Positions 51,831 through 64,000 of a stretch of DNA of 64,000 bases are shown piece after piece. The notes under the pieces are model-generated. The model ran no database searches, had not been told where the DNA came from, and worked only from the letters and a program-made list of their open reading frames with translations. Each line of letters opens with the position of its first letter. The stretch's first letter is position 1. The stretch lies in assembly GCF_015062615.1 (NCBI RefSeq), contig NZ_SUUH01000001.1, positions 594,366 through 658,365 of the forward strand, read 5' to 3'. This DNA is from Denitrobacterium detoxificans. Its GTDB lineage: Bacteria > Actinomycetota > Coriobacteriia > Coriobacteriales > Eggerthellaceae. The translations under genes and the position numbers were made by a program.

Positions 51831-51853
51831 GAGTTCTCCTTCATCGCATAGCA

Positions 51854-51880
51854 ATGGGGCGCAGATGAACTGCGCCCCAT
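51854..51880 (-). terminator. Hairpin between rpoC and hisE
   Basis: ATGGGGCGCAG-TTCAT-CTGCGCCCCAT on the minus strand is a perfect 11-bp stem placed after the rpoC stop and ending just before the hisE ribosome-binding site. It lacks a T run, so it may end only part of the transcription or act as an mRNA end barrier. Confidence 0.55.
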
Positions 51881-51900
51881 CTCACGCATGTAATGAGCGG

Positions 51901-56295
<4,395 letters not shown>

Positions 56296-59200
56296 TTAGC
56301 GCTCCTCCCCTTCACTGGTGGTATCGAAATCATTACCGTCTTTCAGATCATCGGAAAGCAGTTCGGCAAGGTCGGCTGCGATTGCATCGAGCGCGCCATC
56401 CTCTTCGCTTTCGGTCTTCTTGGCATCCGCCACCATGCCGGCGAGCACCTTGGAGTCGTCGTCCTCGGGCTCGTGCGTCTCGGCGACGTCGATAACGCCC
56501 TGCTCGCCTTCGAGCTCGACGTTCAGGCACAGCGAACGCATTTCCTTGACGAGAACCTTGAAGGACTCGGGCACTTCCGGGGCGGGAAGGTTTTCGCCCT
56601 TCACGATGCTCTCGTAGCTCTTCACACGGCCGATCGTGTCGTCGGACTTGATGGTGAGGATCTCCTGCAGCACGTTGGAAGCACCGTATGCGTACAGAGC
56701 CCACACTTCCATCTCGCCGAAACGCTGGCCACCGAACTGGGCTTTACCACCCAAAGGCTGCTGCGTGATCAGGCTGTAGGGGCCAGTCGAGCGGGCGTGG
56801 ATCTTGTCGTCGACCATGTGGCCGAGTTTCAGGATGTACGGGAAGCCGACAGTGATGGGCTCGCGGAAGGGCTCGCCGGTACGACCGTCGTACAGCGTGG
56901 TCTTGCCGAACGAGTTCAGCTGGGGAACGAATTCCTCGCGCGCCATGTCGCCGTACTTTTTGTGATGGATGTTGATGAGGTTGCGGTTCGCCTTCTGGAT
57001 GACGTCGGCGATCTCTTCCTCGGTCGCGCCGTCGAAGACGGGCGTGGACACGAAGATGGAATGGTCGACGACCTCGTCGGAGTTCTCGTCGTCGGACCAA
57101 CCCCACTTGGCAGCCCAGCCAAGGTGGCATTCGAGCAGCTGACCAACGTTCATACGGGAAGGTACGCCCAGGGGATTGAGCATGACGTCGATGGGCGTGC
57201 CGTCGGCCAGGTAGGGCATGTCTTCCACGGGAAGTACGTTGGAGATAACACCCTTGTTACCGTGACGACCGGACAGCTTGTCGCCCTGCTGAACCTTACG
57301 CTTCTGGGCAACGAACACGCGAACCTGCTCGTTGACGCCGGGAGCCAGCTCATCGCCGTTCTCGGCGCTGAAGCGCTGGATGTCGATGACGCGACCGCCG
57401 GAGCCGTGGGGCACCTTCAGGGACGTATCACGAACCTCGCGAGCCTTCTCGCCGAAGATGGCGCGCAGCAGGCGCTCTTCAGCCGTGAGCTCGGTCTCGC
57501 CCTTCGGGGTAACCTTGCCCACCAGGACGTCGCCGGGGTGAACTTCGGCGCCAATGCGGATGATGCCGTCGGCGTCGAGGTCGCTCGTCATATCCTCGCT
57601 GATGTTCGGGATTTCGCGAGTGATTTCCTCGGGCCCAAGCTTGGTGTCACGGGCGTCGACTTCATACTCGCTGATGTTAATGCTCGTGAGCAGGTCTTCT
57701 GCGACAACGCGCTCGGAAATGATGATAGCGTCCTCGTAGTTGTAACCTTCCCAGGGCATGTAGGCGATCATGAGGTTCTGACCCAGGGCCAGTTCAGCCT
57801 TGTCGCAGCTGGGGCCGTCGGCCAGGACGTCGCCGGCCTCGACGCGGTCGCCCTTGCGGACGATGGGCTTGTGATTCATGCAGTAGCCCTGGTTGGAGCG
57901 CTGGAACTTGGGAACCAGGTACTCGTCGTACTCGCCGTCGTCGGTGAGCACGTTGATGACCTCGCCGTCGACGTAGTCGACGATGCCGGGGTTCTGGGCT
58001 ACCAGAATCTCGCCGGAGTCAACCGCGATGCGGTGCTCGATGCCCGTACCAACCAGCGGAGCATGCGGGTTGAGCAGGGGCACTGCCTGACGCTGCATGT
58101 TCGAACCCATGAGGGCGCGGTTGCAGTCGTCGTGCTCGAGGAAGGGAATGAGCGACGTAGCGACAGATACCATCTGACGCGGCGAAACGTCCATGTAGTC
58201 GACCATGTCGACGGGCACTTCGCTCGGGTCACCGAACTCGCCACGCGAGTTGCGCGTACGGGCAAGGATACGGGTTGCGGGAACGAACTTGCCATCGACC
58301 TTGTGGCCGAAGACGCGCGTTTCGGGATCGAACGGCTCGTTGGCCTGGGCAATAGTGTGCTTTTCCTCTTCGTCGGCCGTAAGGTACTCGACGTCATCGG
58401 TGACCTTGCCGTTTTCAACACGGCGATACGGCGACTCGATGAAGCCGTAGGAGTTCACGCGACCATAGGTGGCCAGAGAACCGATAAGACCGATGTTCGG
58501 GCCTTCAGGCGTCTCGATGGGGCACATACGACCGTAGTGGGAGTTGTGAACGTCGCGAACTTCGAAGCCGGCGCGTTCGCGGGACAGACCACCAGGACCC
58601 AGAGCGGACAGACGACGCTTGTGCGTAATGCCTGCTGCGGGGTTGGACTGGTCCATGAACTGGGACAGCTGCGAAGAGCCGAAGAACTCCTTGATGGCCG
58701 CCACGATGGGACGGATGTTGATCAGGCTCTGCGGCGTGATGTCGTCGGGCTCCTGCATGCTCATGCGCTCGCGGACGACGCGCTCCATACGGGAAAGACC
58801 GATGCGGAACTGGTTCTGAATCAGCTCGCCAACCGTGCGGATGCGGCGGTTGCCAAAGTGGTCGATATCGTCGGTGACATAGCCTTCTTCACCGTCGTGC
58901 AGCGCCACGATGTAGCGCATGGACGCGAGGATATCTTCCTTGGTAAGCGTGGAGGAATCGTTTTCGGAGTCAAAGCCCAGCTTCTTGTTGATCTTGTAAC
59001 GACCAACGCGTGCGAGGTTGTAGCGCTGCTGATTGAAGAACAGACCATCGAGCAGCGTACGAGCGGAATCGATTGTGGGCGGCTCGCCCGGACGGAAGCG
59101 CTTGTACAACTCGATGAGCGACTCGTCACGCGTGGTGGCAGGGTCGCGGTCGAGCGTGCGGAGCACCATTTCGGAATCGCCGAGCAGCTCGACGATCTCC

Positions 59201-59826
59201 TCGTGCGTCTCGGCCAGGCCAAGAGCGCGAACGAGCAGCGTAGCAGGCTGCTTGCGCTTGCGGTCGATGCGCACGGACAGGATGTCGCGCTTGTCGGTTT
59301 CGAATTCCAGCCATGCACCACGGGAAGGAATAATCTTCGCGTTGTACACGGTCTTGTTGCTGGTCTTGTCGCGCTCGGCGCCAAAGTACACGCCAGGGCT
59401 ACGAACCAGCTGAGAAACGACGACGCGCTCGGTGCCGTTGATGATGAACGTACCGCGCGGGGTCATGAGCGGGAAGTCGCCCATGAACACGTCCTGTTCC
59501 TTGATTTCGCCAGTTTCGAGATTCGTGAAGCGAACTTCGGCGAACAGAGGAGCCTGGTAGCTCACATCCTTGCGCTTGCACTCGTCGACCGAGTACTTCG
59601 GCTCGCCAAAGCTATGCCCGCCAATTTCGACGCGCATGTCCTTGGTGTTGCTCTCGATGGGGCAAATGTCCTTGAATGCTTCGTCGAGGCCCTCTTTCGT
59701 AAACCAATCAAAACTTTCCGTCTGAATGGCGATGAGGTTGGGCACGTCCATAACGGACGGAATCTTCGCGAAGCTTCTGCGGCTCCTATAAAGGCTGGTG
59801 GGAGCGGTTGTTTCTGCTTTCGCCAC
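56296..59826 (-). CDS. rpoB: RNA polymerase beta subunit
   Basis: 1176 residues. Start is GTG 59826 with AAGGAGG nine bases upstream. The rifampicin pocket reads SQLSQFMDQSNPAAGITHKR and RRLSALGPGGL, with the His and Ser of drug-sensitive enzymes. ERVVVSQLVRSPGVYF, the GYNYEDAI and the late DKLSGRHGNKGV segments follow the normal order. The C-terminal 60 residues are an acidic tail. First gene of rpoB-rpoC. Confidence 0.98.
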   Translation of the reverse strand: MAKAETTAPTSLYRSRRSFAKIPSVMDVPNLIAIQTESFDWFTKEGLDEAFKDICPIESNTKDMRVEIGGHSFGEPKYSVDECKRKDVSYQAPLFAEVRFTNLETGEIKEQDVFMGDFPLMTPRGTFIINGTERVVVSQLVRSPGVYFGAERDKTSNKTVYNAKIIPSRGAWLEFETDKRDILSVRIDRKRKQPATLLVRALGLAETHEEIVELLGDSEMVLRTLDRDPATTRDESLIELYKRFRPGEPPTIDSARTLLDGLFFNQQRYNLARVGRYKINKKLGFDSENDSSTLTKEDILASMRYIVALHDGEEGYVTDDIDHFGNRRIRTVGELIQNQFRIGLSRMERVVRERMSMQEPDDITPQSLINIRPIVAAIKEFFGSSQLSQFMDQSNPAAGITHKRRLSALGPGGLSRERAGFEVRDVHNSHYGRMCPIETPEGPNIGLIGSLATYGRVNSYGFIESPYRRVENGKVTDDVEYLTADEEEKHTIAQANEPFDPETRVFGHKVDGKFVPATRILARTRNSRGEFGDPSEVPVDMVDYMDVSPRQMVSVATSLIPFLEHDDCNRALMGSNMQRQAVPLLNPHAPLVGTGIEHRIAVDSGEILVAQNPGIVDYVDGEVINVLTDDGEYDEYLVPKFQRSNQGYCMNHKPIVRKGDRVEAGDVLADGPSCDKAELALGQNLMIAYMPWEGYNYEDAIIISERVVAEDLLTSINISEYEVDARDTKLGPEEITREIPNISEDMTSDLDADGIIRIGAEVHPGDVLVGKVTPKGETELTAEERLLRAIFGEKAREVRDTSLKVPHGSGGRVIDIQRFSAENGDELAPGVNEQVRVFVAQKRKVQQGDKLSGRHGNKGVISNVLPVEDMPYLADGTPIDVMLNPLGVPSRMNVGQLLECHLGWAAKWGWSDDENSDEVVDHSIFVSTPVFDGATEEEIADVIQKANRNLINIHHKKYGDMAREEFVPQLNSFGKTTLYDGRTGEPFREPITVGFPYILKLGHMVDDKIHARSTGPYSLITQQPLGGKAQFGGQRFGEMEVWALYAYGASNVLQEILTIKSDDTIGRVKSYESIVKGENLPAPEVPESFKVLVKEMRSLCLNVELEGEQGVIDVAETHEPEDDDSKVLAGMVADAKKTESEEDGALDAIAADLAELLSDDLKDGNDFDTTSEGEER

Positions 59827-59881
59827 GGGGCTTTTCCTCCTTAAAGAAAATCCGTCTTTTTGCAAAAAGTTGCAACGAAAT

Positions 59882-59910
59882 AGAATACTTGCCCCGCTGT
59901 CAAGAGTCAA
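59882..59910 (-). promoter_or_regulatory. Promoter of rpoB-rpoC
   Basis: On the minus strand TTGACT (59910-59905), a 17-bp spacer and TATTCT (59887-59882), about 56 bp before the GTG start. A second TTGACA-like box lies 8 bp downstream of the first -35 and is probably not used. The remaining 200 bp to the divergent adhesin gene show no further clear site. Confidence 0.7.
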
Positions 59911-60109
59911 GAAATATTTTTTTAAGCTATGGAATTATTTTGGAAAGAAGGAGCTTGGGCAATAGATAGGCGCCGTAAGCTCGACCGCGATTATAGCGCA
60001 TGAATGGCGCCACGATACCGCAACCTTTGCGCGACTTTTCTCATCACGAAATGCACGTGCGTTCCCCCACCATCTTTCGCAGGCAACGTTACTCGCGAAA
60101 GGAGGGTGC

Positions 60110-63100
60110 ATGTGCGCGCCCCAAGCAATGCGCAAGCGAATCTACCCCTGCATGGCGGCCCTACTCGCCGTGACGCTTTGCCTGCCCACGAGCATGGCGC
60201 CCTTTCCGCGCTCGCAGGCGTACGCGAACGAGACATCGCGCGCAGCGCACGAACCCATTGGCACCTTCCTGCAAGAGCATGCGCAGCCCGAAAGCCGCCC
60301 CCTTACCGAAGCCGAGGAACACCCACTGCAGAGCTTGTTCGCAGGAACGGCCAACGAACTGGTTGAAACCGGGGCGTATGCGCTCGTGAAGTACACGCTG
60401 GTAGACAAGGGTGCCCTCTGGGACGGGTTCACGCTCGACGATGCGTTCGAGCGCGGCGATGATGCCCTTCTCGATTACGTGCTTGCGCAACAGATATACC
60501 GCATGCCCATCTACCAAACCGCCCCGAACTCTCACTACTATATATGTTACGCATCGCCGCAAGCACTCTGTGGAGGCGACGTCATCGTAGATGCCGTATG
60601 CGCGCATGCCGACGACACGGGTCGCACCATAAGCGATGCATCCTTCGATTTCTCCACCGGCATCGCCTACTTGCCCAAGCACGTCGTAGACGCAGAAGGG
60701 CAGATGCAGGTGCAACTCGTGGTGGCACACGATCCCACCGAGGGGCTTATGCGGGGCCACGTCGATGTACGCGTGCACAACGAAGCGAACGTCACGGCGG
60801 CATTCGCCGAAGCTACCGTGGCAACGCCCATCATAGACACGCAGATCGACGTACCCCTTGTGGGGCATGGCGAAGAGCACGCCATCACCGCAGATAACCT
60901 AGTCATACACGTGAACGATGCGCCCACTCCCCTGCCGCGGAGCAACTATTCATACGACCCCGATACGGGCACGCTCCACGTGGCGGGCAGCCCCCTTTCC
61001 GTCGCCTCGCTCGACGTGACCATAAGCAACGATACGGGCAAGGCGTGGGGCGCCGAGGGTGACGGCAAGGGAGTATCGGGCGCTTGGCAATCCATCCCCA
61101 ACGTAGAGCTCACCGATTTTGATGCACGCACGTACCATGCCGGCGACAGATGGGATTACACGGGGCAGACAAACTACACTCGCATAGACGAGCAAGGCGA
61201 CCTAAGCGCAGCCGAGCACCAAGCAGCAAAGTGGATCACGCAATACGGCTACCGCATCAAAGCGGCAGGCGGCAACGAAGACGATGAGTTCTACGACACC
61301 ATCAAGGACGGCCGCACACTCGACGACGTGGATGCCGCCCTCTACAGCGGGTACGCCTTCGGTAAAGACGGCATCATCGGCGAATCCACGGGCTGGAAGT
61401 ACATGAGCTTCTGCACGTCACTGCCCGTACGCGGCTGGAAGGGAAACAACGACTCCACTGTTCCCGCCTGGGCCTACAGCATGGGGGCGCAGCTACGCGA
61501 GCGAAATCGGTCCCTGTATTGGAACGGCGAAACCAACTCGTACATCTATCCCCTGGTCACACTACTGTATTGCCACGCATCCTCGCCCTTTCGCGGAGCG
61601 GTCTCCACGGGCGACGTGATCGAGGGGAACAACTACAACGACGATACGCCCATACGCCTGCGCCTCATGGCCGTCGAGAAGGACTACATCGTCATCGGGC
61701 TCGTCACGCCCGGATTCAAGGGGCCCGACGGAGGCAGCTCGCTCGGCGGAGGGCGCTACCAGGCGGGTGCCGGCCTATACAAGGTGCGCATCGCCCCGCG
61801 CGGCAGAATCGAGCTGCAGAAGGAATCGTCGAACACATCGATAACCAGCGGAAATGCGTGCTATTCCCTGCAAGGAGCCGAGTTCGAAGTACAGAATGCC
61901 TCGGGCAATCGCGCAGCGACGCTCGTTACCGACGAACGCGGATACGCACGTTCAGGCGACCTGCCCTGCGGCACGTACAGCGTACGGGAAACGAAGGCAC
62001 CCAAAGGGTACGCACTGAACGGAAGGGAGTTCCGTGTAAGCGTTTCGCCCAACGCCACCACGCGCGTTGCGGGAGCGGGAGGCGTAGTCGCCGACGAACC
62101 GACGGGAAACCCCATCGACTTGCTTCTACGCAAAACGGACCCGCAAACGGGCAACTGCTCGCAAGGCGCAGGCTCCCTGGCGGGAGCACGCTTCACCGTA
62201 CGCTATTACGACGGCTACTACGACCAGGGAAACCTTCCATCTACCGCCGTTCGATCCTGGACGTTCGAAACCGACGAGCAGGGCGAAGTTCATTTCAACG
62301 ACTCATACCTGAAGCAAGGCGACGCGCTCTATCGCAACGCGCAGAAGCAGCCCATCGTGCCCCTGGGCACCATAACCATCCAAGAGGTGCAGGCTCCTGC
62401 GGGGTACGCACTCGACGATGGCGCGGGACATGCCACACCGCTTCACGTCGTGCGCATCACCAGCGACAACACGAACGCAACATCAGCCGATTTCGCATGC
62501 TATGCCCCATTCGACCAACCCGACAGCGTGCAGCGGGGCGACTTCAGGCTCGTGAAAAAGGTCGCTTCCGAAGCGGGCATCGACGAACTGGCGACAGGGG
62601 TTCAATTCCAAATCATCAACGAGAACGATCACGACGTTGCCTCACCAGAGCCCGGCAATGCCCTGGTGAAAAAGGGCGATACAGTCTGCACCATCGCCGT
62701 CGATGCAAACGGCCTGGCATCCACGCGCAATGAAACCGCCAACGGCTGGCCCACGCCAGCAAGCTGGGCTGGGGCACTCGCGTACGGAACGTACCGCATT
62801 CACGAAGTCATTCCCAGCGACGTGCAACGCGCATTCAGCGAGGCACACGCAGGGGCGACCATAGCAACCGTGCCCGACTGGCGCATCACGATAAGCGCCA
62901 ACAGGCAATACGACGCGCCTGCACTCGTCACCGACACCGTACCCCAATCGCCCTTGAAAGTGGTGAAGATCGACGGCGAAACGGGCAAGCCCATTCTCCT
63001 TCCCTGCTCGTTTCAGCTCTACGACCAGAGTGGATGCCTCGTTACCTACGAAGCGCATTACCCCGAATCAACCACCATGGATACGTGGACCACAAATGGC

Positions 63101-64000
63101 TCCGGAGAGGCAACGCTGCCCATGATGCTCCACGACGGCACGTATACGCTGAAGGAAATACAGGCCCCCGCAGGATACATCCTCGACCCCGACCCCGTGC
63201 CCTTCACCGTGGACAGTACGTCGCGCACCTGGGACAACCCCCTGGTAATCACCATTACGAACGAACCAGCAAAGGGGATGATTGTCCTTTCGAAAAGCGA
63301 CGACGTAACAGGTACGGGCATCGCCGGGGCGCAATACAACATATGCGCGGCAAGCGACATAGCAACGCCCGACGGTACCATACGCGCTCATGAAGGCGAT
63401 ATAGTGGCCCAGCTTACATGCGGCGAAGACGGTACCGCAAATTCAGGCGAACTCTACCTGGGGTCATATCGGTTCTACGAAACCAAAGCCCCCAACGGAT
63501 ACGCACTCGACCCCGAAGAGCATCCCATAGAGCTCACGTACGAGGGCCAGGCCGAAACCGCAATGGTAGCCCCTGCGGCAACCACCGACGAGGCCACCTC
63601 GTTGCGCATCCAGAAGACCTGCTCGGAAACGGGCAAGCCGCTTGCAGGAGCAACGTTCGAAATCGCAAGCGAAGACGCAGATGCGCAGCCAATGCAGCTG
63701 GAAACGGATGAAAGCGGCACGGCATGCATCGAGCGCCTTGAGCATGGCACGTATCGCATACGGGAAACGAAGGCCCCATCCGGTTGGCTCATAAGCGAGG
63801 ATGCCGCGCAGGGAACGTGCTTCACCATAAACGACCAGGGATTCATTTGCATGGAAGGGGCCAGCGAATTCGCCAGCCAGGTCACGCTCAACGTGGAAAA
63901 CGAACCGGAACCACCCGAAGCGCCCATTCCAAGGGAGCCCCCAAAGCCGGCCCATGCTTCCCCACCCACGCACGACGATGCAACACGAACGGTATGTGCC
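60110..64000 (+). CDS. Large surface adhesin with SpaA/prealbumin-like repeats (3' end outside the window)
   Basis: 1297 codons without stop, cut by the window edge. AGGAGG precedes ATG 60110. A signal peptide (MAALLAVTLCLPTSMAP..., cut near AYANE) is followed by about 560 residues without a recognised domain. From about 570 onward come at least six prealbumin-like repeats, each ending in a variant of GTYxxxETKAPxGYALD: near 621, 752, 893 (degenerate), 1010, 1119 and 1211. These units often carry Lys-Asn isopeptide bonds. The tail at 1270-1297 is Pro-rich, as before a sortase motif, which is expected just beyond the edge. ATA codons are frequent here but rare in neighbours, hinting at foreign origin. 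Likely wall-linked fimbrial or adhesive protein. Confidence 0.88.
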   Translation, partial: MCAPQAMRKRIYPCMAALLAVTLCLPTSMAPFPRSQAYANETSRAAHEPIGTFLQEHAQPESRPLTEAEEHPLQSLFAGTANELVETGAYALVKYTLVDKGALWDGFTLDDAFERGDDALLDYVLAQQIYRMPIYQTAPNSHYYICYASPQALCGGDVIVDAVCAHADDTGRTISDASFDFSTGIAYLPKHVVDAEGQMQVQLVVAHDPTEGLMRGHVDVRVHNEANVTAAFAEATVATPIIDTQIDVPLVGHGEEHAITADNLVIHVNDAPTPLPRSNYSYDPDTGTLHVAGSPLSVASLDVTISNDTGKAWGAEGDGKGVSGAWQSIPNVELTDFDARTYHAGDRWDYTGQTNYTRIDEQGDLSAAEHQAAKWITQYGYRIKAAGGNEDDEFYDTIKDGRTLDDVDAALYSGYAFGKDGIIGESTGWKYMSFCTSLPVRGWKGNNDSTVPAWAYSMGAQLRERNRSLYWNGETNSYIYPLVTLLYCHASSPFRGAVSTGDVIEGNNYNDDTPIRLRLMAVEKDYIVIGLVTPGFKGPDGGSSLGGGRYQAGAGLYKVRIAPRGRIELQKESSNTSITSGNACYSLQGAEFEVQNASGNRAATLVTDERGYARSGDLPCGTYSVRETKAPKGYALNGREFRVSVSPNATTRVAGAGGVVADEPTGNPIDLLLRKTDPQTGNCSQGAGSLAGARFTVRYYDGYYDQGNLPSTAVRSWTFETDEQGEVHFNDSYLKQGDALYRNAQKQPIVPLGTITIQEVQAPAGYALDDGAGHATPLHVVRITSDNTNATSADFACYAPFDQPDSVQRGDFRLVKKVASEAGIDELATGVQFQIINENDHDVASPEPGNALVKKGDTVCTIAVDANGLASTRNETANGWPTPASWAGALAYGTYRIHEVIPSDVQRAFSEAHAGATIATVPDWRITISANRQYDAPALVTDTVPQSPLKVVKIDGETGKPILLPCSFQLYDQSGCLVTYEAHYPESTTMDTWTTNGSGEATLPMMLHDGTYTLKEIQAPAGYILDPDPVPFTVDSTSRTWDNPLVITITNEPAKGMIVLSKSDDVTGTGIAGAQYNICAASDIATPDGTIRAHEGDIVAQLTCGEDGTANSGELYLGSYRFYETKAPNGYALDPEEHPIELTYEGQAETAMVAPAATTDEATSLRIQKTCSETGKPLAGATFEIASEDADAQPMQLETDESGTACIERLEHGTYRIRETKAPSGWLISEDAAQGTCFTINDQGFICMEGASEFASQVTLNVENEPEPPEAPIPREPPKPAHASPPTHDDATRTVCA

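Overview
The window is high-GC DNA that reads best as a chromosome segment of a gut-type actinobacterium of class Coriobacteriia, probably family Eggerthellaceae. The reasons are two LuxR-type regulators whose sensor half is a multi-pass membrane domain, a Tat-exported flavoprotein lipoprotein next to one of them, a class B sortase and a prealbumin-repeat surface protein, and a molybdenum gene set. The assignment is inferred from gene content and style; no search was run. About 45 protein genes and one tRNA gene can be supported, most of them on the minus strand.

Layout. 1-7.2 kb is the accessory end: a 7-TM LuxR regulator, about 1.1 kb without a gene but full of inverted repeats, a secreted bactofilin-like membrane protein, and a Tat-exported FAD reductase facing a 12-TM LuxR regulator. 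7.2-12.2 kb holds aspS and hisS, a small membrane protein and a membrane J-domain protein. 12.2-24 kb is purine and polyphosphate metabolism: a PurO-type IMP cyclohydrolase with a stand-alone AICAR transformylase on the plus strand, XdhC, then a minus-strand run ppk1 - two-domain PPK2 - class B sortase - purF - purM - purN. 24-28 kb carries lysC-asd, a TRIC-type channel and a DUF47 protein. 28-41 kb carries a RecJ/RecQ-type fusion, bifunctional Rel and an MBL hydrolase, then pth with an unknown gene, glmU-prs, a peptidoglycan-binding-domain protein and a polyprenyl synthetase. 41-44.5 kb has tRNA-Leu(TAA) with a duplicated downstream flank, an ftsB-like gene with Ppx/GppA, and yebC. 44.6-49.9 kb is a molybdate uptake and cofactor run modA-modB-modC-moaA-moaC. 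50-60 kb has hisE-glmM and rpoB-rpoC. From 60.1 kb to the window edge runs a large plus-strand surface adhesin gene that has no stop inside the window.

How it fits together. PurF, PurM, PurN, the split PurH functions and Prs cover much of purine synthesis. Ppk1, the PPK2 protein and Ppx/GppA form a polyphosphate and (p)ppGpp energy and stress set together with Rel. ModABC, MoaA, MoaC and XdhC point to molybdoenzyme respiration or purine oxidation, in keeping with an anaerobe that uses many exported reductases. GlmU, GlmM, polyprenyl synthetase and FtsB-like serve envelope growth, and the sortase and the adhesin serve surface display.

Most notable: a RpoC with a C-terminal extension of about 220 residues that contains a helix-hairpin-helix unit resembling the RpoA C-terminal domain; a single protein joining RecJ nuclease and RecQ-like helicase; a ModB permease with its own signal peptide and an extracytoplasmic domain of about 215 residues; a flavoprotein lacking the usual fumarate-site His and Arg; and the repeat-rich gene-free stretches at 1.1-2.2 kb and 41.1-41.5 kb. 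No CRISPR array, intact insertion sequence or prophage gene was seen.
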